Source of the DNA: Rubellimicrobium sp.
GTDB lineage: Bacteria > Pseudomonadota > Alphaproteobacteria > Rhodobacterales > Rhodobacteraceae
Length of the DNA: 40,476 nt
Direction: 5' to 3'
Assembly: GCA_020852925.1 (NCBI GenBank)
Contig: JADYZU010000057.1
Span: forward strand, 1 to 40,476
Position 1 is the first letter of the stretch. Every line of letters starts with the position of its first letter. Position numbers and translations under genes: made by a program. Of this stretch, positions 32,536-40,476 are shown one piece after another. The notes below the pieces were generated by a model. It was not told the origin of the DNA and made no database searches. It saw nothing but the letters and a program-made list of their open reading frames with translations.

Positions 32536-33132
32536 ATGAGACATTTGACCGCCATTGCCCTGACCACCAGCCTGACCGCCCTTGGCGCGGGGCCGATCCT
32601 GGCGCAGACGGCCTGCCCGGTTGCCGGCGACATTGCCCGTGGAATCACCATCACCTTCAGCGGCGGCGGAAGCGAATCCTTCCGTCAGACCGAACCGGGC
32701 CTGGTCCTCGTCGCCGGGCGCAACCCGGACGGGACCACCTACACCATGCAACTGGCGCAGGGGTTCCACCTGCTGTCCTGGCAGGATACCGGCGATCCCA
32801 CCAGCCTGATCGAATACGACTATGCGATGGCGCCGGCGCAGATGCCGGTTCCCGTGGCGGGCCAGCATCACGAATTCGCGGTGCAGAAGACCACGCTCGA
32901 CGGCACCTTCAGCGAACCGCAGGTGCATACCTACGGCCCCCCGATCACCGTCGACATGGGCGGCTGCCGCTATCAGGCGTTCGAGGGGCTGATCCGTTAC
33001 GCGACCACGGACAATTACACCGAGAACGTGGTGTTCATCCCCGATCTGGGCTTTGGCTATCTGCTGTGGAACGAATCCGACGGCAACCCGCGCGATCCGC
33101 AGCCCGCGGTCGAGATCCGCACCGGCAAGTAG
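32536..33132 (+). CDS. Secreted protein of unknown family, paralogue B
   Basis: 198 residues with a signal peptide (MRHLTAIALTTSLTALGAGPILA). It has the same architecture as the previous gene: Cys about 27, GDIARGITITFSGGGSESF, EYDYAMAPAQMPVPVAGQ, EPQVHTYGP, GGC (Cys about 144) and FIPDLGFGYLLW. The order and spacing of these marks match paralogue A throughout. It arose by tandem duplication with large divergence. Function unknown. The 89-base gap between the two genes has no hairpin. No obvious ribosome site other than AGGATTG about 6 bases before the ATG. Confidence 0.85.
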   Translation: MRHLTAIALTTSLTALGAGPILAQTACPVAGDIARGITITFSGGGSESFRQTEPGLVLVAGRNPDGTTYTMQLAQGFHLLSWQDTGDPTSLIEYDYAMAPAQMPVPVAGQHHEFAVQKTTLDGTFSEPQVHTYGPPITVDMGGCRYQAFEGLIRYATTDNYTENVVFIPDLGFGYLLWNESDGNPRDPQPAVEIRTGK

Positions 33133-33175
33133 GCGCCGGACAGGCAGGCGGCGGATAACCACGCGGGGGGCGCGC

Positions 33176-34297
33176 TCAGGCGGGTTGTCCCGCCGCCCCC
33201 GCGCGGCGCATGGCGCGCAGCACCGCCGCCGCCAGCACCAGAGCAAGCATCGCCGCCATCGCAAAGAGATGGGCGAATCCGGTCACGCCCAGCACCGCCC
33301 CAAAGAGCGCGGGGCCGATCACGCCCCCGCTCAGCCCCGCCATCACCATCGCCCCCGCCATGCGCGGATCGGGCCCCAGCAGCCGCGCCTGCCAGACATA
33401 GGCCGAGGGAAAGGCGATGCCGATGAATCCCCCGGCCATGACATAGCCGGTCCCGACCAGCCCGCCCGCCGCCAGCGCCGCCCCGGTCGCGGCGCCCAGC
33501 ACGGCGATCAGGAACAACCGTTCGGGCGCAACCAGCGACGCCACCCAGTAGAGCGCCAGCCGCCCGAGGAAATAGGCGGTGAAATAGGCCGAGACGAGCG
33601 ACAGCGCCTCGGCCTCGGGGCGGCCCAGCGCGATGATCGCCAGCGCGCCAAGGCCGCCCAGCCCGTTCTCGATCACGGTCGTGCCGGTGATGAGGCCCAG
33701 CAGCCCCAGGTCGCGCCGCCCCAGCGGCGGCAGGCCGCGCGCCGATCCGGCAAAGGCGTCCTCGTGCGGGGGATAGAGCGCCAGGCACAGCAGCGCGAAC
33801 AGCGCGATCCCGCCGTAGAGGATGGCCGGCGATCCGCCCACCGCCACCAGGATCAGGGGCGCCACGATCAGCCCCGCCGCCGAGATCGCATTCACCAGCC
33901 CGACCATCGCCGGCCCGCGCCGCACCCCGAACCCGGTCAGGAAGGCGCGGTTCACATGGCTGGCGGTGATGCCGAACCCGGCCCCGGCGATCAGCCCGCC
34001 CAGGATCGTCACCGGCCAGGCGAGCGACGCCGCGACCAGCGCCGCCCCCGCCGCCATCAGCCCGGCCGACAGCCGCGCGCTCAGCCCGCGCATCCCCATG
34101 ATGCCGGCCGCGACCATCGCCACCGCCCCCACCGCCCCCGCGGTCAGGAACAGGCCCGCCGACCAGTCGTTCAGGCCGAAGCGGCGGGTGAACTCGGGCA
34201 GGATCGCCCCGTTCGCGGCCCCGAGCACGCCGATGAGCAGGAATCCCGCCGAACCCGACAGGAACAGCCGCGTGACAAAGGGCGAGGGGCCGGGCAT
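33176..34297 (-). CDS. MFS transporter
   Basis: 373 residues, hydrophobic throughout, with about ten to twelve membrane segments and no large soluble domain. First half: LFLSGSAGFLLIGVLGAANGAILPEFTRRFGL (MFS-type first loop GAILPEFTRRFGLND), then LSARLSAGLMAAGAALVAASLAWPVTILGGLIAGAGFGI. Second half includes VIENGLGGLGALAIIALGRPEAE and PSAYVWQARLLGPDP. Substrate unknown. The length is short for MFS proteins (often about 400). It lies 76 bases downstream of dapE on the same strand, with AGGATGACCCG before the start. Confidence 0.85.
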   Translation of the reverse strand: MPGPSPFVTRLFLSGSAGFLLIGVLGAANGAILPEFTRRFGLNDWSAGLFLTAGAVGAVAMVAAGIMGMRGLSARLSAGLMAAGAALVAASLAWPVTILGGLIAGAGFGITASHVNRAFLTGFGVRRGPAMVGLVNAISAAGLIVAPLILVAVGGSPAILYGGIALFALLCLALYPPHEDAFAGSARGLPPLGRRDLGLLGLITGTTVIENGLGGLGALAIIALGRPEAEALSLVSAYFTAYFLGRLALYWVASLVAPERLFLIAVLGAATGAALAAGGLVGTGYVMAGGFIGIAFPSAYVWQARLLGPDPRMAGAMVMAGLSGGVIGPALFGAVLGVTGFAHLFAMAAMLALVLAAAVLRAMRRAGAAGQPA

Positions 34298-34373
34298 CGG
34301 GTCATCCTGTCATGGTCGCTCCGGCAGGGCCGGACCGGATCGCAGATGCGGGCGGGCGAACGGGCGCCCGGGC

Positions 34374-35519
34374 TCAGGCAAAGTAATCGTGCAGGCAGCG
34401 CGCATAGATCGCCTTCAGCGCGGCGATCTGCGCGACCTCGACCCGTTCGTCGATCTGGTGCATGGTCGTGCCGACCAGCCCGAATTCGACCACCGGGCAG
34501 TGTTCCCTGACAAAGCGCGCATCCGACGTGCCCCCCGAAGTGGACAGCGCCGGCACCCGTCCGGTGACGGCCTGCACCGCGCCGGCCACCAGATCGGACA
34601 GCGGGCCGGGCGGGGTCAGGAAACTCTCGCCCGAGACCTGCACCCGCAGCGCGACGGTGACGCCGGTCTCGGCCTCGATCCGGTCGGCCTCGCGCCGCAG
34701 CAGCGCGGTGATCGCGGCGCCGTCGTGCAGGTCGTTGAAGCGGACATTCGCGGTCGCCTGCACCCGCGCGGGGATGACATTCGTCGCGGGATTGCCGGTG
34801 TCGATGGTGACGAAGGCCAGGGTCGAGGGGCCGAAATGCGCGCTGCCCCCGTCGAGCGGCACCGAGAGCCGCTCGACCAGCCGCGCCAGCGCCGACAGCG
34901 GATTGCGCGCGCGTTCGGGATAGGCGGAATGGCCCTGCACCCCGGTCACGGTGAAATGCGCATTGAGCGACCCGCGCCGGCCGATCTTCATCGTGTCGCC
35001 CAGATGTTCGGGGCAGGTCGGCTCTCCGACCAGGCAGACCGACATCGCCTCGCCCTCGGCCGCCATCCAGTCGAGAATCGCCGTCGTGCCGTCGGTGGCC
35101 GCGCCCTCTTCGTCGCCGGTGATCGCCAGAAGGATCGCGCCATCGGCGGGCGGGGGCGTGGTGCGCACGAAATCGACCGCGGCGGCGACAAAGGCCGCGA
35201 CCCCGGATTTCATGTCGGCCGCCCCCCGGCCGATCATCCAGCCATCGCGGATCCCGGCGCCGAAGGGGTCCGCGCTCCACAGTGCAGGATCGCCGGGCGG
35301 CACCACATCGGTATGCCCGGTGAAGCCAAAGCTGCGCGCCGCCCCGCGCACGCCCCAGCGGGCGAACAGGTTCGCGGTGGCGCCGCGATCGACCCGGGTG
35401 CAGGTGAACCCGGCATCCGTCAGGATCCGTTCCAGCAGCACCAGCGCGCCCCCTTCCTGCGGGGTGACCGATTGGCAGCGGATCAGGTCGGCGGTCAGGG
35501 CAACGGGATCGGTGGGCAT
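34374..35519 (-). CDS. dapE: Succinyl-diaminopimelate desuccinylase
   Basis: 381 residues. It hydrolyses N-succinyl-L,L-diaminopimelate to L,L-DAP in the succinylase branch of lysine synthesis. M20 metallopeptidase motifs: [15 protein letters not shown] (first metal His), [27 protein letters not shown] (catalytic Glu), [31 protein letters not shown] and MHQIDERV (C-terminal His). Start 35519 is supported by AAAGGAG 7 bases upstream; the longer frame to 35621 lacks this. It complements dapB and dapD of the same window. Divergent from the Hint-like gene. Confidence 0.95.
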   Translation of the reverse strand: MPTDPVALTADLIRCQSVTPQEGGALVLLERILTDAGFTCTRVDRGATANLFARWGVRGAARSFGFTGHTDVVPPGDPALWSADPFGAGIRDGWMIGRGAADMKSGVAAFVAAAVDFVRTTPPPADGAILLAITGDEEGAATDGTTAILDWMAAEGEAMSVCLVGEPTCPEHLGDTMKIGRRGSLNAHFTVTGVQGHSAYPERARNPLSALARLVERLSVPLDGGSAHFGPSTLAFVTIDTGNPATNVIPARVQATANVRFNDLHDGAAITALLRREADRIEAETGVTVALRVQVSGESFLTPPGPLSDLVAGAVQAVTGRVPALSTSGGTSDARFVREHCPVVEFGLVGTTMHQIDERVEVAQIAALKAIYARCLHDYFA

Positions 35520-35692
35520 CGGCAGACTCCTTTGCCACTGGCTAATCCGGATCGCGGCCGATGCAAGGGCTGTTGCGCAAGGATCACGCAGATCGGGCGG
35601 CGGCGCGGCGCGGGGGATCACGGCGGGCGCATCGCTGCTACCTTAGGCCCGAGGCGGACAGGCCCGGATCAACCGGGCGGCGGAGCAGCACG

Positions 35693-36844
35693 ATGACAAC
35701 CCTGCACAGCGGCCGGGACACTGGCCAGGATTCCGGCCCGGTCTGGCTTGGCCTGCGCGACCGAGACGGCACGGCCGGCGGTGCGCTGGCGCTGACGGCC
35801 GCCGCAGGGCCGATGCCGCAGGGCGCGCTGCTGGCCGAACTTGCCGTCCCCGGCGGGCGCGGGCGGCAGAACCTGCTGCGCTACGGATCGCGCGACCCCG
35901 AACCTGCCTATCTTGCCCTCACGTTCGAGCCGGGATTCGGCATCGCCCTGCGTCAGGGCCGGGGCACGGAGAGCCGCCAGATCATCCTGCCCGTCCCCGA
36001 CCTGTCCGAAGGCGAATGCGTCACCCTCGGCCTTGCCTGGGATCTGGCGGCGGGTGCGGCGCTGCTGTGGGCGCATCTGCCGGACCGGCCGGCGCTGTTC
36101 GTCGCCGGTTCGACCCGGCCGCTGGGCCCGCATTTCGCCGATGCGCGGCGCATCCTGTCGGATCCGCTGGCCGCGGTGATGGACCGGCACCTGCATTTCG
36201 TGGCCATCGCCGACCGGCCGGTGCCGGTCGGGCCGGTCGCGGGGCTGGGCTGCGGCGCGCCGGTGGCGGTGCCGGGGGGCACCCTGCCCGCGGCGCATCT
36301 GGCGGCGGGCGATGCGGTGCTGCTGGCGGGGGGCGGCCTTGGGCGGATCGCCTGGGCGGGCACCATCGCCCTGCCCGCGCGCGGCCGGTTCCGGCCCTAT
36401 CTGCTGCGCGCGCCCTATGGCGGCGTCACCGCCGATTTCATCGCCGCGCCGGATCTGCGGCTGCGGCTGCGCGGGGCCGAGGTGGACTATCTCTTTGCCA
36501 CCGACGCGGTCAGCGCCACGGTGCGCCAGTTGGCCGATCTGCGCCGCGTGGTGACGCTGCCGCCCCGGCCGGTGGTGCGCTACCGGCAGTTCATCCTGGA
36601 CCGGCCGGGAGCGATGATTGCCGGCGGGGTCGAGATCGAACCCTGGAGCGCCGCCGCCCTTGGCACCCGCGACCCCGCGCTTCTGGCGCTGTCGGCGCCG
36701 GGACCGGCGGCAGGCGCCACGATCGCCCGCCCGGGCGCCAATCCGGCCGGCAACCCGGGCACCGATCCGGGCACCGATCCGGGCTGGGCGCGCCCGCTGC
36801 TCGATTACGAGGCCATGACCCTGCGACGGATGCGCGCGGCCTGA
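35693..36844 (+). CDS. Hint-domain-like protein with degenerate active site
   Basis: 383 residues from ATG 35693. The first about 180 residues look like a LamG/concanavalin-type beta sandwich (LTFEPGFGIALRQG, VTLGLAWDLAAGAALLWAHL). Then a Hint-2-type fold: GCGAPVAVPGGTLPAAHLAAGDAVLLAGGGLGRIAWAG matches the usual C..GT.I.TP.G..PVE.L..GD.VLT pattern, with Cys about 187. The usual SPQHR box is replaced by APDLRLRLRG near 252-261, so the conserved His is lost. The C-terminus (RPVVRYRQFILDRPGAMIAGGVEIEPW) fits the family. A Gly/Pro/Asp repeat (NPGTDPGTDPG) precedes the end. Splicing activity is doubtful. Confidence 0.75.
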   Translation: MTTLHSGRDTGQDSGPVWLGLRDRDGTAGGALALTAAAGPMPQGALLAELAVPGGRGRQNLLRYGSRDPEPAYLALTFEPGFGIALRQGRGTESRQIILPVPDLSEGECVTLGLAWDLAAGAALLWAHLPDRPALFVAGSTRPLGPHFADARRILSDPLAAVMDRHLHFVAIADRPVPVGPVAGLGCGAPVAVPGGTLPAAHLAAGDAVLLAGGGLGRIAWAGTIALPARGRFRPYLLRAPYGGVTADFIAAPDLRLRLRGAEVDYLFATDAVSATVRQLADLRRVVTLPPRPVVRYRQFILDRPGAMIAGGVEIEPWSAAALGTRDPALLALSAPGPAAGATIARPGANPAGNPGTDPGTDPGWARPLLDYEAMTLRRMRAA

Positions 36845-36862
36845 ACGCCGCGCGGACGGCGC

Positions 36863-37192
36863 CTATTCGTCGAACACGGTCAGTTGCGCCACGACCACGC
36901 TGTTCTCCTCGAGCGCGCGCTGCATGAGCGCACGTTCGGTCTCGTCGATCTCGTCACCCTCGGCCAGACGCTCCTCGAGCGTGCCATAGCCCTGCACGTC
37001 AAGCGGCGCCATCTCGGCCTGCCGCAGCACGGCCACGGTCTCGCGCACGGCCTCGGCCTCGTCCACGCCACTGGCATAGACCAGAAGCCCGGCGCCGGTC
37101 GCGCCCTCGGGCAGGCCGTCGCCCTCCTTGCGGCCGACCTGCACGAGCAGGGTATAGACCTGCTGGCTGCGCCTTGCCTGTCCTTCGGTCAT
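36863..37192 (-). CDS. Small acidic protein of unknown function in the selenium operon
   Basis: 109 residues, start ATG 37192 16 bases after the selD stop; a longer frame to 37234 would overlap selD. Strongly acidic with regular helix-strand alternation: QQVYTLLVQVGRKEG, GAGLLVYASGVDEAEAVRETVAVLRQAEM, PLDVQGYGTLEERLAEGD and ENSVVVAQLTVFDE, suggesting a ferredoxin-like beta-alpha-beta fold. No cysteine and no signal peptide. Not recognised. Placement behind mnmH and selD on one transcript suggests, but does not show, a selenium-related or tRNA-modification role. It ends 18 bases from the convergent Hint-like gene. Confidence 0.8.
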   Translation of the reverse strand: MTEGQARRSQQVYTLLVQVGRKEGDGLPEGATGAGLLVYASGVDEAEAVRETVAVLRQAEMAPLDVQGYGTLEERLAEGDEIDETERALMQRALEENSVVVAQLTVFDE

Positions 37193-37208
37193 GTTCCGCC
37201 CCCGTCCC

Positions 37209-38258
37209 TCAGCCCAGCCGCAATCGCGGCGCATCGCCCGCGGGCCGCGCCAGCCGCCCGATCACCGCGGCATCACCATGGCCATGCGCGCCGAAGATCG
37301 CCAGCACCGCCCCGGCCGCCTCCGGCGCGCAGGCCACGAGAAGGCCGCCGCTGGTCTGCGGATCGCACAGCAGCGCGCGATGCACCGGATCAAAGCCGGG
37401 GGGCAGCGCCACCTCGTCGCCATAGCCCTGCCAGTTGCGCCCCGACGCCCCGGTGACATGGCCCGCACGCGCCAGTTCCTCGACCCCCTCGAGCAGCGGC
37501 ACCGCCCGCCAGTCGAGCCACAGGTCCAGCCCCGCGCCCCGCGCCATCTCGAGCGCGTGCCCGGCAAGGCCGAAGCCCGTGACATCGGTCATGGCATGCA
37601 CCCCCCCCTCGCGCGCAAGGTCCGGCCCCGGCGTGTTCAGCCGCGTGGTGGTGGCGATCATGCGGGCATAGCCCTGACCGGTCAGCTCCCCCTTCTTCAG
37701 CGCGGCCGACAGGACGCCCACGCCGATCCCCTTGCCCAGGATCAGCACATCGCCCGCCTGCGCCGCCGCATTGCGGCGCAGGTGCGCCGGATCGACCAGG
37801 CCCAGCGCGACAAGGCCATAGATCGGCTCGACCGAGTCGATGGTATGGCCGCCGGCAATCGGGATCCCGGCGGCGGCCGCGGCGGCCGATCCCCCGGCAA
37901 GGATCGCGCCGATGGTGTCGGGCGACAGCACGTTCACCGGCATCCCCACCAGCGCCAGCGCCATGATCGGCCGCCCGCCCATGGCATAGACATCGGAAAT
38001 CGCGTTGGTGGCGGCGATCCGGCCGAAATCATGCGGGTCATCGACGATCGGCATGAAGAAATCGGTGGTCGCGACCAGCGCCATGTCCGCGGACAATTGC
38101 CAGACGGCGGCATCGTCGGCGGTCTCGATCCCGACCAGCAGTTCGGCGGGCACCGGCAGTTGCGGGGTCCGGCGCAGGATCGACGCCAGCACGCCCGGCG
38201 CGATCTTGCAGCCGCAGCCGCCCCCATGGGCCAGCGAGGTCAGTCTGGGTTCGGTCAT
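37209..38258 (-). CDS. selD: Selenide, water dikinase
   Basis: 349 residues. It makes selenophosphate from selenide and ATP, the selenium donor for selenocysteine and 2-selenouridine. The flexible N-terminal loop LAHGGGCGCKIAP has Cys at about 15 and 17 and the catalytic Lys at 18; the position that is Sec in some enzymes is Cys here. AIR-synthase fold: TTDFFMPIVDDPHDFGRIAATNAISDVYAMGG and GGHTIDSVEPIYG. C-terminal domain: DVTGFGLAGHALEMARG and DPQTSGGLL. Start overlaps the mnmH stop (ATGA), giving an mnmH-selD operon. Confidence 0.96.
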   Translation of the reverse strand: MTEPRLTSLAHGGGCGCKIAPGVLASILRRTPQLPVPAELLVGIETADDAAVWQLSADMALVATTDFFMPIVDDPHDFGRIAATNAISDVYAMGGRPIMALALVGMPVNVLSPDTIGAILAGGSAAAAAAGIPIAGGHTIDSVEPIYGLVALGLVDPAHLRRNAAAQAGDVLILGKGIGVGVLSAALKKGELTGQGYARMIATTTRLNTPGPDLAREGGVHAMTDVTGFGLAGHALEMARGAGLDLWLDWRAVPLLEGVEELARAGHVTGASGRNWQGYGDEVALPPGFDPVHRALLCDPQTSGGLLVACAPEAAGAVLAIFGAHGHGDAAVIGRLARPAGDAPRLRLG

Positions 38259-39325
38259 CGGCGAAAATCCATGTCATTGACGATCCGGGCCAGCCGCGCG
38301 GCCACCCCGGGCAGCGCGTCCGGCCCCAGCGAGGGCGCCTCGATCACTGCCACCGGCGCGGCGCGCGTGGCGCGCTGGCGGGCATAGCGCGGGTCGTAGT
38401 GATGCTCCATGAGGCCGCCGGCCAGCGCCTCGAACCCGCCCGCCGCGGCCAGTCCCAGCCATTCGGCGATCCGGGTCGCGGGCTGAAGCGGGCGCAACCG
38501 GTCGATGGCGCCCGCCAGACGGGCGCGGTCGGCGCTCACATCGGCATAGGCGCGCGCCAGATAGGCCGCCCGTTCGGCGCGCGGCGCGGCGATGGCGATG
38601 CGCGGCGCCGCCTTCATCGCGGCCCACAGCCGCGCGGGCAGGTTGATCTCGCCGACCCTGGCGCTCTCGGCCTCGACCACCACCGGCCGCCCCGGATCGA
38701 GCGCGGCCAGCCGCATCGCCAGCGCCGTGTCGAACCCCGCCTGCGCCGGCTGCCCGCCCCTGTGGCCGAACACCGACCCGCGATGGTTGGCCAGCCCCTC
38801 GAGATCGAGGGTCTGGATCCCCAGCGCCGGCAGCAGGTTCAGGATCGCGGTCTTGGCACTGCCGGTATTGCCGTCGATCAGCACCACCGGCGCGCGCACC
38901 GCGTGCCCGGCCAGTTCCTCGACCACAAGGCGCCGCCAGGCCTTGTAGCCGCCGGCAAGGGTCTCGACCCGCCAGCCGATCTGCGCGAGGATCGTGGCGA
39001 ACGACCCCGACCGCATCCCTCCGCGCCAGCAATAGACCAGCGGCCGCCACTGGCCGGGCCGGTCAAAGAGCGTCTCCTCGATGTGGCGCGCGGCATTGCG
39101 CGCGACCAGCGCCGCCCCGATCTTGCGCGCGGGAAAGGATCCGGTCTGCACATGCAGCGTGCCCACCCGCGCCCGTTCGGCATCGTCCAGCACCGGCAGG
39201 CTGATCGCGCCCGGCAGATGGTCGAGCGCGAATTCCGACGGCGCGCGCACGTCGATGATGTCATCGAATCCGTGCCCGGCAAGATCGCCGATCGAGGTGA
39301 GGGTGATGGCCATGGCCGCTGCCAT
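38255..39325 (-). CDS. mnmH: tRNA 2-selenouridine synthase
   Basis: 356 residues (352 if started at the next ATG, 39313; the ribosome site is weak for both). It replaces sulfur by selenium at the wobble mnm5s2U of tRNA through a geranyl intermediate. N-terminal rhodanese domain: DVRAPSEFALDHLPGAISLPVLDD and the catalytic VYCWRGGMRSGS (Cys). C-terminal P-loop domain: LIDGNTGSAKTAIL (Walker A), LDLEGLANHRGSVFGHRGGQPAQ and EAESARVGEINLP. It overlaps selD, its selenophosphate supplier. No selA, selB or selC is seen in the window. Confidence 0.95.
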   Translation of the reverse strand: MAAAMAITLTSIGDLAGHGFDDIIDVRAPSEFALDHLPGAISLPVLDDAERARVGTLHVQTGSFPARKIGAALVARNAARHIEETLFDRPGQWRPLVYCWRGGMRSGSFATILAQIGWRVETLAGGYKAWRRLVVEELAGHAVRAPVVLIDGNTGSAKTAILNLLPALGIQTLDLEGLANHRGSVFGHRGGQPAQAGFDTALAMRLAALDPGRPVVVEAESARVGEINLPARLWAAMKAAPRIAIAAPRAERAAYLARAYADVSADRARLAGAIDRLRPLQPATRIAEWLGLAAAGGFEALAGGLMEHHYDPRYARQRATRAAPVAVIEAPSLGPDALPGVAARLARIVNDMDFRR

Positions 39326-39412
39326 AGCGCAGCCCCCGCGCGGCGGAAAGGGCCCCGGACGGCCCCGCCCTCGAAGCCCCCCTCGACGCCCCTCCTCGGC
39401 GCCCCCTCGCCC

Positions 39413-40237
39413 TCAGTCGCGCAGGAGTTCGTTGATCGAGGTCTTGGACCGGGTGCGCGCGTCCACCTTCTTCACGATCACCGCGCAATAAAGATGCACC
39501 CCGCCCGTGGACGGCATCGACCCCGCGACCACCACCGACCCGGCCGGCACCTCGCCATAGGTCACCGCGCCGGTGGCCCGGTCGACGATCTTCGTCGACT
39601 GGCCGATGAACACCCCCATGCCAAGGACCGACCCCTCGCGCACGATCACGCCCTCGACCACCTCCGAACGCGCCCCGATGAAGCAGTCGTCCTCGATGAT
39701 CGTCGGCCCGGCCTGCATCGGCTCGAGCACGCCGCCGATCCCGACTCCGCCCGACAGATGCACGTTGCGCCCGATCTGCGCGCAGGATCCCACCGTGGCC
39801 CAGGTGTCGACCATGGTGTTCTCGCCGACATGGGCGCCCAGGTTCACGAAACTGGGCATGAGCACCGCCCCCCGCCCGATATGCGCCGAATGCCGCACGA
39901 TCGCGCCCGGCACGGCGCGAAACCCGGCCGCCTGCCACTGGGCCTCGCCCCAATGGGCGAACTTGCTGTCGACCTTGTCCCACCAGGTGCCGCCCTGCGG
40001 CCCGCCCGCCTGCACCGCCATGTCGTTGAGGCGAAAGCCAAGAAGCACCGCCTTCTTCGCCCACTGGTTCACATGCCAGCCGGCGCCGCGCTTCTCGGCC
40101 ACGCGCAGCGTGCCCTTGCCGAGCGCGTGCAGCGTCGCCTCGACCGCCTCGCGCGGGGCGCCCTTCGTCGCGGGAGTGATCGTGTCGCGCGCCTCCCAGG
40201 CGGCCTCGATCGCGGATTGAAGGGCGGTGTCGGTCAT
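39413..40237 (-). CDS. dapD: 2,3,4,5-tetrahydropyridine-2,6-dicarboxylate N-succinyltransferase
   Basis: 274 residues, the usual DapD length. It succinylates tetrahydrodipicolinate with succinyl-CoA, the step between DapB and DapE. N-terminal helical domain ([12 protein letters not shown]), then left-handed beta-helix hexapeptide repeats ([56 protein letters not shown]) and [24 protein letters not shown]. The C-terminus ends [18 protein letters not shown]. Start 40237 has GGAGG 5 bases upstream; longer frames lack this. dapB and dapE of the same branch are in this window but unlinked. Confidence 0.96.
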   Translation of the reverse strand: MTDTALQSAIEAAWEARDTITPATKGAPREAVEATLHALGKGTLRVAEKRGAGWHVNQWAKKAVLLGFRLNDMAVQAGGPQGGTWWDKVDSKFAHWGEAQWQAAGFRAVPGAIVRHSAHIGRGAVLMPSFVNLGAHVGENTMVDTWATVGSCAQIGRNVHLSGGVGIGGVLEPMQAGPTIIEDDCFIGARSEVVEGVIVREGSVLGMGVFIGQSTKIVDRATGAVTYGEVPAGSVVVAGSMPSTGGVHLYCAVIVKKVDARTRSKTSINELLRD

Positions 40238-40310
40238 GGCGGCCTCCGTTCGCTGCATCCGCCCGGGATAACCGCGCCCGCCCCCCAAGGCAACGCGCCA
40301 GTCGCCCTCC

Positions 40311-40349
40311 CGCCCGCACCCCCCGCCCGCACCCCCCGTCCGCGCCCCC
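40311..40349 (+). repeat. Three 13-bp tandem units upstream of dapD
   Basis: CGCCCGCACCCCC at 40311 and 40324 (identical) and CGTCCGCGCCCCC at 40337. C-rich on this strand. It lies 74 bases upstream of the dapD ATG, next to intergenic repeat copy 4. No promoter motif is recognised. Confidence 0.8.
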
Positions 40350-40369
40350 GCCGCCCCGCGCGCCTTTCG

Positions 40370-40449
40370 CCCCGGCCGCGTGCCCCCGGCCGGCGTTGTG
40401 CCGCCTCCGGCGGGGGTATTTCAGCAAAGATGAAGGGGCCCCCTTCATC
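40370..40449 (-). repeat. Intergenic repeat copy 4 (inverted match to 895-977)
   Basis: On the minus strand this reads GATGAAGGGGGCCCCTTCAT, C, TTTGC, TGAAA, TACCCCCGCCGGAGGCGGCA and a tail ending CGGCCGGGG. It equals copy 1 apart from TGAAA versus A8 and two tail substitutions. On the plus strand it gives CCGCC-TCC-GGCGG then GGGTATTT. The palindrome at its head is 40429-40449. Confidence 0.9.
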
Positions 40450-40476
40450 TGTCCCCAAATATCCCGGGGGGGAGGC
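40441..40476 (+). repeat. Intergenic repeat copy 5 (partial, runs to window edge)
   Basis: CCCTTCATCTGTCCCCAAAT then ATCCCGGGGGGGAGG. It is oriented opposite to copy 4, the two sharing the palindromic head. It is of the CCCGGGGGGGAG subtype, like copy 3. It is cut by the window edge. Confidence 0.8.

Overview
The window is very GC-rich, densely packed chromosomal DNA. It most likely comes from an alphaproteobacterium of the Rhodobacteraceae/Paracoccaceae type. The clues are the dapB | rbfA - DUF2233 - truB neighbourhood, a class I lysyl-tRNA synthetase, a dapD/dapE (succinylase) lysine branch, a Hint-type protein, the selD-mnmH pair, and a family of intergenic repeats built on CTTCATCTTTG...AAATACCCC. 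This assignment is inferred from gene content and style, not from a search. No rRNA, tRNA or CRISPR array was seen.

Layout. 1-894: right end of an IS66-type element (transposase C-terminus plus a coupled UPF0149 gene), ending next to a palindromic repeat. 1069-4737: dapB, with divergent rbfA, a secreted phosphodiester-glycosidase-like protein, truB and an RluA-type pseudouridine synthase, joined by GTGA overlaps. 4870-7084: an aldehyde dehydrogenase divergent from a 1-Cys peroxiredoxin. 7158-11339 (minus): epimerase/reductase, initiating sugar-phosphate transferase, membrane 4,6-dehydratase and a Tat-exported L,D-transpeptidase. 11419-25511: an amino-sugar locus. A GH20 hexosaminidase and GntR/UTRA regulator run leftwards. 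Rightwards run an ABC importer (two permeases, binding protein, ATPase), a Gfo/Idh/MocA oxidoreductase, AgaS, a ROK kinase, a GatZ/AgaZ protein, a NagA/AgaA deacetylase, and an overlapping RNA methyltransferase. 25499-27982: TerB-like gene, class I lysS, DUF454 membrane protein. 28157-33132: a large beta-helix protein, a Tat-exported cyclase with an AhpD-like partner, and two tandem secreted paralogues of unknown function. 33176-35519 (minus): dapE and an MFS transporter. 35693-36844: a Hint-fold protein with an eroded active site. 36863-39325 (minus): mnmH-selD plus a small unknown gene. 39413-40237: dapD.

How the genes work together. The best-supported system is the amino-sugar locus. An oligosaccharide or monosaccharide enters by ABC transport, intracellular GH20 frees terminal HexNAc, the ROK enzyme phosphorylates it, the NagA/AgaA enzyme deacetylates it, and AgaS deaminates/isomerises it. 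AgaS rather than NagB, together with a GatZ-family protein, points to N-acetylgalactosamine and tagatose-6-phosphate. No PfkB-type kinase and no catalytic GatY/KbaY aldolase is present, which makes the GatZ-family protein the candidate tagatose-6-phosphate kinase. A perfect 12-bp inverted repeat lies between the regulator and the transport operon. The second coherent module (dehydratase, reductase, sugar-phosphate transferase) has the composition expected for making UDP-QuiNAc-like sugar and loading it on undecaprenyl phosphate.

Non-coding structure is notable. The two ends of the window carry inverted copies of one roughly 80-bp repeat with a palindromic head, and further copies lie at 4744 and 20918. 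One copy has a T8 tract and acts like an intrinsic terminator for dapB. Strong hairpins follow the solute-binding-protein gene, the aldehyde dehydrogenase gene and the peroxiredoxin gene.
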